Assembly (NCBI GenBank): GCA_035546335.1
Contig: DATKDP010000027.1
Span: 1 to 19,190 of the forward strand
From: DATKDP01 sp035546335
GTDB lineage: Bacteria > Acidobacteriota > Thermoanaerobaculia > Gp7-AA8
DNA length: 19,190 nucleotides
Direction of reading: 5' to 3'
Shown here: in pieces, positions 7,269 to 16,165 of the stretch
Numbering within the stretch: position 1 is the first letter of the stretch
Layout of the letters: the number at the start of each line of letters is the position of its first letter
The notes under the pieces: generated by a model
What the model was told of the DNA's origin: nothing
Seen by the model: only the letters and a program-made list of their open reading frames with translations
The model's database searches: none
Program-made: the position numbers and the translations under genes

Positions 7269-8957
7269 CTACCGGAGATCGGCCGCCAGGACTTCCTGGC
7301 GCTCGAAGCCGGTGGTGTTGGAGATGTCGTCGACCACGCCGACGGAGATGCGGTTGCGCCCCTTCTCCATGATCAGCTCGAGCGCGTAGGTGTAATGGCG
7401 CCCCTTGAGTTTCTCGAGCTCCGGCGGAGGGATCTGGAACTGGTGACTCTGTTCCCGAACATCCGACATGTCTCCGTCTTTGTTGGCGACGCCGACGAAG
7501 ACGGAGAAGCCGCCGAACATGACCTCTCCCTGAGGAAGAAGGGTGAGGGTCTCCATCGGGATGTGGATCTCGAGGGGCACTCGGAACGTCTGAGCGTCGA
7601 TCTGGATAGGCCTTCCTGTGGTGAGAAAAACGCGCAGGTCGTTCGTCGTGTTGTCGTAGAAGAGGTTTGCGATGACGCGGTCGTTCATTTCGGTCCGAGT
7701 CGATTTCTCGACGAAGCTCCTTCGAGCGCGGACGACATGACTCCGATTCTTCGCACGGACTTCGATTCGCCGCTGCCGGTCGACGCGCTCGGTGCCCGAG
7801 CGATAGCCGAGCGAGTAGTACGAATCGAGATCCTTCTCGATCCTGTTGAAGGCGGCCAGGAAGTTGTTCGTTCCGACCGTGGCGATGCCTCCGGTCATGT
7901 CGGCGATCAGGTGAAGCGAGTCAGTATGATTCGATAGGGCGGCCTGCTGGACGATGAAGGAGGTCGGGCGCGACTGCTCGGCCGAGCCATGACTGTAGGC
8001 CGACAGGCCGCCGGCATGCAGCGGATAGAGCGTGATGCCGTTCGCGTTGGCAGTACGGGCGATCGACTGAATCAGACCGGTCGAATCGAAGTGCGTCGCT
8101 TCCATCAGAGCCGTTCCGCCCCTTTGCCAGCCCGTCTTCTCGCGCGCCATGTCGTCGATGAAGACGAACATCTCCTTCCCCGCCTGCATCGGAAGGCCCT
8201 CGGTGGTCAGCACCAGGACCTTCTTTCCGTCGACTCCCGCGAGGGTTCCCATCAGCGCATTGAGCGCGGTGATCGTCTGTCGCACGTCGTGCTCGACGGA
8301 CTGTGCGTAGCCGCGTGCAGCGACCACGGCCTCTTCGTACGTTCGTGAATCGCGGATCTGCGACTCGACGCTCTTCCTCTCGCTCAGGTTGTGCATGCCG
8401 AACGAGCTTTCCCCCTTGACGACATCGAGCATCTGCAGAATCTGCGTCGTGTCACCGGTGAACGGGACCCGGATCTTCATGCTGCGATTCCAGGTGGCGA
8501 CCATCGCCTGATCGCCCGGGCGCACCGAGCTTTCCACGAACTTCTTCATCGTCTCGACGACGTGGTTGCGGTTGAGCGGATTGAGCGAGAGATTGTCGAT
8601 GAAGATGATGAACTTGCGGCGGAGGTTCTGCGGCGTCTCTTCGGCCTCCTGAGCGCCCGTCGCGATCGGGGAGCTTGCCGCGGGCGGTTCGCCGGCTGCG
8701 CCTCGCGGCTTTTTGCTGTTGTCGATCTCGTAGAAGTTACTGATCGTTCGAGACTGGCCATTCTCGAGAATGATGAAATCGTCGGCGCTCAGCCCGGTGA
8801 TCGGATTGCCTCGCTTGTCGGTGACGACCACGTCGATGTTGATGACGCGGACATCGATGGTCTCGACCAGCTTGCCGATCGGCGTCTCCTCCTGCGCAAG
8901 CACGGCGGGAGTCGAGACTGCGAGGGCGAGCACGGCTGAAAGGAGTTTCCGGTTCAC
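7269..8957 (-). CDS. Secreted VWFA-related protein of acidobacterial type
   Basis: This 562-aa exported protein has an N-terminal signal peptide with a likely cut after AVLA at residue 21. Residues 33-76 carry the block VVVTDKRGNPITGLSADDF followed by an ILENGQSRTISNFYE-type segment, which is characteristic of the acidobacterial VWFA-related family. A von Willebrand A-like domain begins near 115 (KFIIFIDNLSLN). The metal site is degenerate: DNLSL rather than DxSxS. No enzymatic function is known to me; extracellular adhesion or complex assembly is the general inference for such domains. GTG at 8957 is chosen because GGAGG lies 7 nt upstream and the signal peptide starts there; the frame stays open further upstream without support. 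It is divergent from dapF. Confidence 0.85.
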   Translation of the reverse strand: MNRKLLSAVLALAVSTPAVLAQEETPIGKLVETIDVRVINIDVVVTDKRGNPITGLSADDFIILENGQSRTISNFYEIDNSKKPRGAAGEPPAASSPIATGAQEAEETPQNLRRKFIIFIDNLSLNPLNRNHVVETMKKFVESSVRPGDQAMVATWNRSMKIRVPFTGDTTQILQMLDVVKGESSFGMHNLSERKSVESQIRDSRTYEEAVVAARGYAQSVEHDVRQTITALNALMGTLAGVDGKKVLVLTTEGLPMQAGKEMFVFIDDMAREKTGWQRGGTALMEATHFDSTGLIQSIARTANANGITLYPLHAGGLSAYSHGSAEQSRPTSFIVQQAALSNHTDSLHLIADMTGGIATVGTNNFLAAFNRIEKDLDSYYSLGYRSGTERVDRQRRIEVRAKNRSHVVRARRSFVEKSTRTEMNDRVIANLFYDNTTNDLRVFLTTGRPIQIDAQTFRVPLEIHIPMETLTLLPQGEVMFGGFSVFVGVANKDGDMSDVREQSHQFQIPPPELEKLKGRHYTYALELIMEKGRNRISVGVVDDISNTTGFERQEVLAADLR

Positions 8958-9186
8958 GCATCTTCCTCCATTGACGAGCTCGATTCCATCGAGCGGCGAT
9001 CCACTTCGTTCATTCGACTTCTTGGACGACTCTCGGCTGCAAAGGCTTCGCAAGTTGCGAACCTGCCTTCTTTCCGCTCGAGAATTCGGCGACAATGGCG
9101 ATGTCGCTGCTCGTGGAGACGGCGCCGCTCCGGCTGACAGCCTGACTGCTTCGATCTCCAAGTCGGCGAATGAGGCCAAAATTTCC
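8958..9186. promoter_or_regulatory. Divergent intergenic region between VWFA gene and dapF
   Basis: About 230 bp separate two genes read away from each other, so promoters for both should lie here. Only the GGAGG ribosome-binding site of the VWFA gene (near 8965-8970) is clear. I could not identify a convincing -35/-10 pair. No heptad repeats occur here, unlike the gaps further left. Confidence 0.4.
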
Positions 9187-10104
9187 ATGCCGAAGACTTT
9201 TCCGGGACTCCTGCGCAGGCTGGAAGAAGCGCCCACCTTCTTCAAGATGGCGGGCGCAGGAAACGATTTCATCGTCATCGACAATCGTTCCAGCGACATC
9301 GAGAACGCTTCGGAGCTGGCGCAGCGGCTCTGTATGCGACGCCTTTCGATCGGCGCTGACGGACTCATCCTGGTGGAGAATTCAGCGCGCGCGACGTTCC
9401 GGATGCGCTATCTCAACGCCGACGGCTCCCAGGCCTTCTGCGCCAATGGAACCAGGTGCGCCGCCCGATTCGCATTCCTCAACGTCATCGCACCGCGACG
9501 GATGACGATCGAGACGGATGCGGGCATCGTCGGCGCCGAGGTGCACGAGCAGGAGGTGACCCTGACGCTACCCGATCCGAGGGACGCCCGTCTGCTTCAT
9601 CCGTTGAACGTTGGTGAGACGACGGTACGCGGTTCGTACATCCGGGTCGGCGTGCCGCACTACGTCGTCTTCCTCCGCGACGATCTCTGGAGTCATGACA
9701 TCGTGCCGCTCGGCCGCGGTATCCGGTCGCACGCCGAGCTGCAGCCGGAGGGAGCGAATGCCGACTTCGTCGTCGTCCGCGACCGCTCGTCGCTCGAGGT
9801 CCGCACGTACGAGCGTGGCGTCGAAGACGAGACGCTGGCCTGCGGTTCGGGAGTGGTCGCGTCCGTTGCCGTGGCCGCACTGTTCGGACGCATCGATTCA
9901 CCCGTGTCTGTGCTCACCCGCGGCGGCATCAGACTCCACGTCTCGTTCGATAGGGGAGGGGCGGCGGGCGCTGGAGCGATCACCGAAGTCAGACTCAGGG
10001 GTGACGCTCGCGTCGTCTTCAAATCCGAGCTCACCCCCGAGACGCTCGAGGGATTCGATCCTCGCTGGGTGCGCAACCCGACGAAGGAAGGGCCGGCCTC
10101 GTAA
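9187..10104 (+). CDS. dapF: Diaminopimelate epimerase
   Basis: This cytosolic enzyme interconverts LL- and meso-diaminopimelate for lysine and peptidoglycan. From ATG 9187 it is 305 aa. GNDFIVID is at 25-32, the first catalytic Cys is Cys85 (FCANGTRC), GVPH is at 155-158, and the second Cys is Cys219 in ETLACGSG. The usual CGNG around the first Cys is CANG here. ATG 9247 would give 285 aa but would cut into the first beta strand (FFKM), so 9187 is preferred; a GAGG sits about 12 nt before it. The C-terminus is extended by about 20 residues. The next gene begins 2 nt after the stop. Confidence 0.93.
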   Translation: MPKTFPGLLRRLEEAPTFFKMAGAGNDFIVIDNRSSDIENASELAQRLCMRRLSIGADGLILVENSARATFRMRYLNADGSQAFCANGTRCAARFAFLNVIAPRRMTIETDAGIVGAEVHEQEVTLTLPDPRDARLLHPLNVGETTVRGSYIRVGVPHYVVFLRDDLWSHDIVPLGRGIRSHAELQPEGANADFVVVRDRSSLEVRTYERGVEDETLACGSGVVASVAVAALFGRIDSPVSVLTRGGIRLHVSFDRGGAAGAGAITEVRLRGDARVVFKSELTPETLEGFDPRWVRNPTKEGPAS

Positions 10105-10106
10105 TC

Positions 10107-11780
10107 TTGTCGGTGACGTCGTTGCTCCGTCGAGAGAGTCCGTGGGTACTGGCCGGCCTGGCAGCCGCGGCGGCGGCGTGGCTCGCCGTCCGCGGACGAG
10201 CGCTCACTCCGGTCGACGAGGCCCTGCCGCTTCTCGCTTTGCTGATCGTCACCTCGGCCTGGGTGGTCCGGCATTCGGTCGCCGGTGAGGCGATTCTCGG
10301 CGCACTCCCGCTGCTCCTCGTCGCCAGCTTCGCCGTGCCGCAGGAGGAGTTGCGCCTCGCCTGCTACGGTCTTCTGGTGACCGTGGCCTTTGGTGCAGCG
10401 CTCGTCCGTGCGTCGACGGGGTCAGAACCCCCCTCGATGATCGCTGATGGCGAGCCCTCTGATCTCCGTGGCGGTGAGCGGGCCGACCCTGGAGGAGCGG
10501 GCCTGACGGCCGGCAGCGCAGTCGTTCTCCTCGCAGTGGGATTCGCCGCGATGCGCCTGACAGCCGCCGCGGATCATCTCGTTCCGGCGCTCGTCTTCGC
10601 CGGCGGCGCGATGCTCCTGCTGGCAGCGTCCGCCGGCCGCCCGATTCGTCTCACGACTCTGCTCATCGTCCTCGTCACCATGGTCGTCACGCCGCTCGCG
10701 CCCGCGCGCGCGGCCTTGTTTCCGATCCTTCTCGGACTTCTCGTCTGGCATCTGCGGCGACCCCATCCGTTGACCGCGGCCGGGGCGCTCGTCGTCGCCG
10801 TGCTCTGCGGCCGCTGGGCAATTCCGCTGGCGCTCGTTCCGATCATCTCGCGCTTCCTCCTTCCGGGGCGCTCATCCGGAGGTGCACTCCTGGCCGCGGT
10901 CGTACCGTTGCGATCGATTCAGGCTTCGATCCTGCTGCGCGTCGCCGTCTTTCATCCGGCAGCGATCCTCGATCTGCTGCGCGCCGATCCTGCGCGGCGA
11001 GTCGTCGCGATTCTCCTCGTCGTGATCGCTGTTTTTCTGAGACCATCGCTCGCCCTCCTCTACCTCCTGGCGAGCATCGTCTTTCTTTCAGCTGATGCAG
11101 GAAGGGAAGGTGAGGCACCGGAGCGCTGGCTGCCTCCGCTGCTGATTCTCCTGCTGCTGACGACGCATCTCGCCTGGGGTGGAGCACTTCTTTCCGTCTT
11201 TCCTCTCCCTCTTTCTCCGCCCGCGCTTCTCTTCATCGTCGCGACCGCGCTGCTCCCCCTGCTGATCGCGCGGCGGATGGTGCGCGCTGCCGGCGTCTCG
11301 GCGTTGCTGCTGCTGGTGATCATCGCCGTCGTCGCCGCCGGCGGACGGTTCGAACCGTTTGTCTCGACGAATCAGGTATCGCTTCGCGCCGGCGAGGCCG
11401 CCAGTTTCAGCGTCCACCGGAACGAGGGGCGGATCGCGGTCGTTTTGTCGGGGGCGCACATGTCTGCGCTCGCCGCCGGCACGCCGGTCGGAGTCGTCGA
11501 AGCGATCGGTGAAGAGGGGAGAGGAGTGCGACGGGAGGTGCGCGTGGGAGAGCTTGCAGACTGGGCCTCGCTGCGATCCGACCAGGCGTTCTTTTCGAGG
11601 AATCCGTTTCCTGATGATCCGGCGGGGCGCATCGCCGGACATGGAGCATCGTCGTTCCTCACGGGAGCCGGGCGCATCGCCATCGGTCTCGAAGCGCCGA
11701 TCATTCTGGTGCGGGTCACCGCCGGCGAGCTTCCACCTGACGTTCGCCTGCAGGTCGAGGGAATCGAGGTGCGGAAGTGA
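10107..11780 (+). CDS. Polytopic membrane protein of unknown function
   Basis: I do not recognise this 557-aa protein. Residues 1-405 hold about 13 hydrophobic segments rich in Leu, Ala and Val. The last 150 residues are a non-membrane domain with predicted beta character, beginning RFEPFVSTNQVSLRAGE. The TTG at 10107 lies 2 nt after dapF; GTG at 10113 is an equally possible start, and no strong ribosome-binding site is visible. The stop overlaps the next gene's start (GTGA). Because it is coupled to two predicted glycosyltransferases, a role in surface-glycan assembly or export is a reasonable inference, not shown by any motif. Confidence 0.75.
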   Translation: MSVTSLLRRESPWVLAGLAAAAAAWLAVRGRALTPVDEALPLLALLIVTSAWVVRHSVAGEAILGALPLLLVASFAVPQEELRLACYGLLVTVAFGAALVRASTGSEPPSMIADGEPSDLRGGERADPGGAGLTAGSAVVLLAVGFAAMRLTAAADHLVPALVFAGGAMLLLAASAGRPIRLTTLLIVLVTMVVTPLAPARAALFPILLGLLVWHLRRPHPLTAAGALVVAVLCGRWAIPLALVPIISRFLLPGRSSGGALLAAVVPLRSIQASILLRVAVFHPAAILDLLRADPARRVVAILLVVIAVFLRPSLALLYLLASIVFLSADAGREGEAPERWLPPLLILLLLTTHLAWGGALLSVFPLPLSPPALLFIVATALLPLLIARRMVRAAGVSALLLLVIIAVVAAGGRFEPFVSTNQVSLRAGEAASFSVHRNEGRIAVVLSGAHMSALAAGTPVGVVEAIGEEGRGVRREVRVGELADWASLRSDQAFFSRNPFPDDPAGRIAGHGASSFLTGAGRIAIGLEAPIILVRVTAGELPPDVRLQVEGIEVRK

Positions 11781-13753
11781 CCCTGCATCTCGCGACGATG
11801 CTCGCCTTCGCGATCGTCATGGCGGTGATTCCGTATCTCCTGCTGGAGCGTGCCGTCCTCCGTCGCTACATCGCCCTCGACGCCGGAGTCTATGCGGCGG
11901 GCCTCGCCCTCTGGATGCTCGCCCCCCTGACGGGAGTCATCGTCACACCGGCGCTGGCACTCGCGCTCTTCGTCGTGATCAAGCTGGCTCTGTTCTGCGC
12001 ATTTCTGGCGGGAATCGAGACCTCGTGGACGCCGAATCGAGCGGCGATTCTCGCAGGGCTCGTCTACGCGCTGCTCGTGCCTCACGTTCTGCAATGGCCC
12101 ATCGACGGCGACGAGCCCTTCTACCTGCTGATCGCCGAGTCGCTCGTTCGGGACGGCGACCTCGATCTTGCGAATCAGTATCGAGAGATCGAGTCGAGTG
12201 CGACGCGACGCCCCGATCTCGTCCCTCAGCCTGGAGATCCAACCGGCTTGCGCGGCGAGCAGTACTCGCGTCACGAACCGTTCCTCTCCCTTCTGCTGAT
12301 TCCGGGACTTATGATCGGGCGGCTGACGGGCGCCGTGATGACGATCGCTCTCTTCGGCGCCCTTCTGGTCCGTTCGACCATGCTGCTGCTCGAAGAAAGC
12401 GGCGTGAGCGGCAGGACGCGCGTCCTGCTCTTTCCCTTCATCGCCTTCGGCCCTCCGGTGATCTTCTACGCCACGAGGATCTGGCCCGAGATTCCCGCGG
12501 CGTTCTTTTTCTGTGAGGCACTGCGCTCGGCGTCGCGCACGATCGGCGGTAGCGGCGAAACGCGGCGTGGAGAGTGGTGGCGACTCGCGGCTGCAGGCCT
12601 CGCTCTGGCTCTGCTGAAGGTGCGCTTCGCCGCGATCACTGCAGCGCTGTTTCTTCTGGTGCTGGCTCACGCACCGAAGGGAGACGGCCGGAGCAAGCGC
12701 GTCGCAGGACTGCTGTTGCTGTTGCTCGTTCCTTTCGCGGCGCTCTTTCTGATCTCGGGCAATCCGCTGAACATTCATGAGCCGAGTGCGTTGATGCCGC
12801 AGAGCCCGAGCCGTTATCTGACCGGCCTGTTCGGTCTGACCCTCGATGGTGCCGCCGGGCTTCTGTTCCAGGCGCCACTCTATCTGCTGGCCGCCTTCGC
12901 AGCCGCGCGTTGGACGTCGTCCTCGCCGCCGTTTCGCCTCGCTGCCCTCTCGAGCAGCCTCTATTTTCTTCTGCTCCTCCCGCGCGCCGAGTGGCATGGC
13001 GGCTGGTCGCCGCCACTGCGTTACCTCGTCGTCTTCGTCCCGCTGTTCGCTCTCGGCGCAGCCGAGATGATGGAGCGAAGACGGCGAGGATGGATTCTTC
13101 CTCTTTGGCTTGTCGCGGCCTGGAGCGGAGGCCTGGTCGTTCACGGCATAGCGTATCCATGGCGCCTCTTCCGGATTGCGAATGGCGAGAACGCGGTCGG
13201 TGAATGGTTGTCGCGTCTCTACCTCAGTGACTTCTCGCGCCTCGTGCCGAGCTACATCCGGATCGATCTCGCGGCCCTCGTCGCCGCGATCTGCCTGGCG
13301 ATCGCCATCGCCGTGGTCGCAGTCGCGCCGCGCATTTCGCTCAGGTCGCCACCTCCGGCGATCAACGCGGTTCTCGCATCAATGCTCATCGTCGCCCTGT
13401 TCATCGCCGGCCGGTCGCCCGGGCGCGTGGTCCACTTCGAAGATGCGCACGTAGTGCACGACGGTGGGAGCCTCTATCCGCGAGAGTGGACGGTGTCCCG
13501 CTTTCTCTACCGCGGCGGCTGGGAGCTCTGGCCCGGCGATTCGGTCGCTTTTCTCTATCGCGGCGGCCCCTCGGTTCTTCACTATCACTCTCACGAGCCT
13601 GCTACGATCGAGATCGCCGGGCGGAGGGTCGACCTTCCCTCGACGAGCGGCCTGTGGACTGCTCGACGAATCGAGCTTCCCTGGGTGAAGCAACGATTGC
13701 GACTCGGTGTTCACGCCGGGATCGTGATCGTCGACAGGATCGAGAGTGAGTGA
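11777..13753 (+). CDS. Predicted GT-C type membrane glycosyltransferase with C-terminal soluble domain
   Basis: This 658-aa protein has about 14 membrane segments. After the fourth lies a loop with P-I-DGDEP-FY at 108-116 and DGDLDLANQY at 126-135. An acidic pair in this first large loop is the hallmark of lipid-linked-sugar GT-C enzymes (ArnT/PMT-like), so this would transfer sugar from a polyprenyl phosphate donor on the outer face of the membrane. YATRIWPEIPA at 231-241 is a further conserved-looking stretch. The final 130 or so residues, after the last helix, look beta-rich and are of unknown role. GTG at 11777 overlaps the preceding stop; the stop overlaps the next gene by 8 bp. Substrate is unknown. 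Confidence 0.7.
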   Translation: MTLHLATMLAFAIVMAVIPYLLLERAVLRRYIALDAGVYAAGLALWMLAPLTGVIVTPALALALFVVIKLALFCAFLAGIETSWTPNRAAILAGLVYALLVPHVLQWPIDGDEPFYLLIAESLVRDGDLDLANQYREIESSATRRPDLVPQPGDPTGLRGEQYSRHEPFLSLLLIPGLMIGRLTGAVMTIALFGALLVRSTMLLLEESGVSGRTRVLLFPFIAFGPPVIFYATRIWPEIPAAFFFCEALRSASRTIGGSGETRRGEWWRLAAAGLALALLKVRFAAITAALFLLVLAHAPKGDGRSKRVAGLLLLLLVPFAALFLISGNPLNIHEPSALMPQSPSRYLTGLFGLTLDGAAGLLFQAPLYLLAAFAAARWTSSSPPFRLAALSSSLYFLLLLPRAEWHGGWSPPLRYLVVFVPLFALGAAEMMERRRRGWILPLWLVAAWSGGLVVHGIAYPWRLFRIANGENAVGEWLSRLYLSDFSRLVPSYIRIDLAALVAAICLAIAIAVVAVAPRISLRSPPPAINAVLASMLIVALFIAGRSPGRVVHFEDAHVVHDGGSLYPREWTVSRFLYRGGWELWPGDSVAFLYRGGPSVLHYHSHEPATIEIAGRRVDLPSTSGLWTARRIELPWVKQRLRLGVHAGIVIVDRIESE

Positions 13754-14639
13754 CATCGACGTGATCGTGCTCGATTTCGGCGGCGGCGAGATGCTCACAC
13801 GCTGCCTTCGCTCGATCGCTGCGCAGACGCTCGTTCCCTCTCGCGTGATTCTCCTCGACAACGCCTCGCCGGAGCCGAGCAGGAGCTTCGTTCCCGAAGG
13901 ATACCCGATTCCCCTCGTGCTCCTCGCCGCCGGCACCAACCTCGGATTTGCAGGCGGAGTCAATCAGGCGATGGAGTCGGTCCGCTCGCCCCTCGTCGCC
14001 TGGGTGAACAACGACGTCGTTCTCGATGCGGCATGGCTCGAGACCGTGCGCCGCCCGTTCGAGGGCGATCCGCGTCTTGCTGCGGCCCAGACCGTGATCG
14101 CCTCGGACGACGGTGCGACGATCGACGGAGCGGGAATCGACATTTCCGACGGGACCTACCGGCAGCTCCATCACGGCGATCATGCGGGCACGCAGATCGC
14201 GGAGGCGTGGGGAGTCTCGGCGACTGCCGCGCTCTATCGTGTCGACGCGCTGCGCGACGCTGCGCGCAACTATGGAATCGTCGATACGCGTTTCTTCGCC
14301 TGGTACGAGGACGTCGAGCTGTGCGCACGTCTCGTGGAGCGCGGTTGGCGCATGCGCGTCGTACCGGAAATTCTGGCGCGGCATGAGGGCTCGGCGAGCG
14401 CCGCGTCGCTCGGCGCGGCGGGCATGCGGCTGCGCATTCGCAATCGCTACTTCGTCAATCGCCTTCACCCAGCCGTGGGCCGGCGCTCGGCACTGTTGCG
14501 CGAGGACCTGCGGCGGCTGCTTCGGGCGTTCGCGATGTTCCGCTGGCGGCAGGTGCTTGGAATCAAGCTGGCCGTGGCCGAGGGTTTGTTCAGCCGGCTC
14601 GCATCACGCCGGGCGCCGCCGGGCACACTGCGGCCTTGA
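13746..14639 (+). CDS. Family 2 glycosyltransferase (rhamnosyltransferase-like)
   Basis: This 297-aa cytosolic or membrane-associated GT-A enzyme has the GT2 order of motifs: DVIVLDFGG at 5-13, LLDNAS at 36-41, NLGFAGG at 65-71, NNDVVLD at 88-94 (DxD-type metal and nucleotide-sugar site), and FFAWYEDVELCARL at 183-196 with the catalytic-base ED pair, followed by ARHEGSAS. This resembles rhamnosyltransferase-like members that elongate surface polysaccharides. GTG at 13746 overlaps the preceding stop (GTGAGTGA). It ends the dapF-led run. Acceptor and sugar cannot be told from sequence. Confidence 0.85.
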   Translation: MSDIDVIVLDFGGGEMLTRCLRSIAAQTLVPSRVILLDNASPEPSRSFVPEGYPIPLVLLAAGTNLGFAGGVNQAMESVRSPLVAWVNNDVVLDAAWLETVRRPFEGDPRLAAAQTVIASDDGATIDGAGIDISDGTYRQLHHGDHAGTQIAEAWGVSATAALYRVDALRDAARNYGIVDTRFFAWYEDVELCARLVERGWRMRVVPEILARHEGSASAASLGAAGMRLRIRNRYFVNRLHPAVGRRSALLREDLRRLLRAFAMFRWRQVLGIKLAVAEGLFSRLASRRAPPGTLRP

Positions 14640-14792
14640 AAATTCGGAGTCGCGCTCCGAGTCTTCATGGCATCGACAAAGCGATCTCCGTGCTTCCGCT
14701 CGATGATCTCTCGGCGACGTCCACCACATTCCAGTAACGGCGCGGAACTTGCGAGCTGCGAACACACATGAGTTTCATCGAGGAGGATCCCC
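14640..14792. other. Short spacer after the dapF-led run
   Basis: This stretch holds a small hairpin (TCGGAG 14644-14649 / CTCCGA 14655-14660) without a T-tract, so it is at best a weak terminator. It also holds the AGGAGG ribosome-binding site (14781-14786) of the next gene. No repeat of the heptad class is present. Confidence 0.4.
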
Positions 14793-15170
14793 ATGCTCGG
14801 AGAGAAGGATGCCATGGCAACCGTCGCGGTCAAGGACCTCATGGCGGCGAAGAAGTTTTACGAAGAGACGCTCGGCCTGACGTTGTTGCATGAAGAGGGA
14901 GGGGGAGCACGGCTGTACAAGAGCGGAAAGACGTCTCTTCTCGTCTACGAGTCGAAGTATGCCGGCACGAACGAAGCCACTGCCGTCACCTGGAGCGCGG
15001 GGAAGGATGTCGAGACAATCGTCGACGGACTCCGGGGGAAAGGCGTCGTGTTCGAGCACTACGACATGCCCGGGATGACGCTGCAGGGCGATGTGCATGT
15101 CGGGGGGTCGATGAAGATCGCCTGGTTCGAGGATCCCGACGGAAACATCCACGCCCTGATCAGCGAATGA
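14793..15170 (+). CDS. VOC-fold (glyoxalase/bleomycin-resistance/dioxygenase superfamily) protein
   Basis: This 125-aa single-module protein begins ATVAVKDLMAAKKFYEETLGL (approximately 9-29) and ends AWFEDPDGN-x-HALISE, the two typical edges of a paired beta-alpha-beta-beta-beta VOC fold. Full metal-ligand sets as in glyoxalase I are not obvious, so the reaction is unknown. ATG 14793 has AGGAGG 6 nt upstream. It is transcribed alone and is followed by the GC-rich hairpin repeat. Confidence 0.85.
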   Translation: MLGEKDAMATVAVKDLMAAKKFYEETLGLTLLHEEGGGARLYKSGKTSLLVYESKYAGTNEATAVTWSAGKDVETIVDGLRGKGVVFEHYDMPGMTLQGDVHVGGSMKIAWFEDPDGNIHALISE

Positions 15171-15185
15171 GCGCTCGGTGATGGG

Positions 15186-15339
15186 GAGAGCGGGCGTCCC
15201 GCGCCCGCCCTGTCCCACGAGCGACGCAAGGAGAGCGGGCGTCCCGCGCCCGCCCCTGTCCCACGAGCGCCGATCCAGCCCACCCCCGAGGAGAGTCGGG
15301 CGTCCCCCGCCCGCCCCTGGGTGTGTTCGTGGGTGTGGT
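15186..15339. repeat. Three tandem GC-rich hairpin units
   Basis: Units begin at 15186, 15231 and 15291 with GAGAG[T]CGGGCGTCCC. Each holds a perfect hairpin: GCGGGCG/CGCCCGC with loop TCCCG at 15190-15208 and 15235-15253, and CGGGCG/CGCCCG with loop TCCCC at 15297-15313. Units 1 and 2 also share a TGTCCCACGAGCG segment. Spacing is irregular (45, then 60 bp). The same 19-mer occurs inverted at 1681-1699. Confidence 0.85.
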
Positions 15340-15403
15340 TCGCCCACCCGAGACTGTCACAGCCTTGCAAGCAACCGGGCGAAGCGATTGCGCTTCGCCC
15401 GGT
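15192..15403 (-). repeat. Interspersed element, copy B (with expanded hairpin units)
   Basis: Read on the minus strand from 15392, the order is GCAATCGCTTCGCCCGG, TGCTTGC, CTGTGAC (15359-15353), a gap of about 35 bp, then the GC-rich hairpin, here present three times. This matches copy A at 1604-1699 in order and spacing. The element starts about 10 bp beyond the stop codon of the DUF1326 gene. Confidence 0.75.
15374..15403. terminator. Strong 13-bp hairpin between convergent genes, possible bidirectional terminator
   Basis: ACCGGGCGAAGCG (15374-15386) pairs perfectly with CGCTTCGCCCGGT (15391-15403) around an ATTG loop. It sits 10 bp past the DUF1326 stop, between convergent genes, so a terminator or mRNA 3'-end stabiliser is likely. 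Neither side has a run of T, so it is not a canonical intrinsic terminator. Confidence 0.45.
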
Positions 15404-15412
15404 CACCTTACC

Positions 15413-16165
15413 TCACTTCGCGGCCACTGCCGCAGGCTTCACATCATTCGAGTTGATGTCGAACGTGATCATGAAACCGTTCGATCCCTTGTACTCGAAG
15501 GCCTTGTCCCCTAATCGATAGGCCTCGACCTTGTTCGGCATCATGACGAAGCCGTCGTTTCGCGGAGCTCCCCAGTACACCAGGTTTTTGATGACGACCG
15601 GATCGTCGGTCATTCCCTGGAAGCGGGTCAGCACGACTTCCGCAGCCTTCCCTCCGTCGAGCTTCGCTACCGCCATGTCCTTCCCGCTGCTCCACTCCAT
15701 CTTCGCGTCCTTGGCGATGGTGAACGAATTCCATTTCACCGGATAGACGTGGCCCAGAATCGCGGTGATCCCTTCGCGCTGCTTCGCCGTCACGGAAGGA
15801 TCGAAGGTGAGAACTGCCCAGTCCATCTGCCCCTTCGAGAAGTCGCTTCCCAGATCGCCGGCGACCCAGAACAAGGCGTCATCGAGCTTCGTGTCGCCAA
15901 AGTTTCCCTTGTTCACCTTCACCGCATTGTTGAAGCGGCAAAAATGCGACAATTCGTGGCCCTCGTGATGGGCCGATGGCTCGGGGTTGAAATAGCACTG
16001 GCAGAACATCGGACAACTGCAGGCCTCGATGATCGAGGCGTTCATCGACCAGGACGGCTTGGCAGCCGCGTCGCCGGCGACCAGCTGTCCCCCGAACAGG
16101 GTTACGAACAAAACGAGAGCGACCGGAATCACTCCCGCCACCGCATACCTCACGACTTTCCTCAT
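15413..16165 (-). CDS. Membrane-anchored DUF1326 domain protein
   Basis: This 250-aa protein has an N-terminal membrane segment (residues 8-30), possibly a cleaved signal. The DUF1326 domain starts with the Cys-rich motif EACSCPMFCQC (Cys 49, 51, 55, 57) followed by a His-rich stretch HHEGHELSHFC (66-76). The Cys/His cluster suggests metal or thiol chemistry outside the cytoplasm, but the family's function is not established. ATG 16165 has GGAG 7-9 nt upstream. The gene is followed by the perfect hairpin at 15374-15403. Confidence 0.85.
   Translation of the reverse strand: MRKVVRYAVAGVIPVALVLFVTLFGGQLVAGDAAAKPSWSMNASIIEACSCPMFCQCYFNPEPSAHHEGHELSHFCRFNNAVKVNKGNFGDTKLDDALFWVAGDLGSDFSKGQMDWAVLTFDPSVTAKQREGITAILGHVYPVKWNSFTIAKDAKMEWSSGKDMAVAKLDGGKAAEVVLTRFQGMTDDPVVIKNLVYWGAPRNDGFVMMPNKVEAYRLGDKAFEYKGSNGFMITFDINSNDVKPAAVAAK

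Noticed and set aside
11372..13144. 590-codon minus-strand open frame
   Set aside because: Arg/Gln/Glu-rich antisense shadow of two membrane protein genes in GC-rich DNA; no domain signature.
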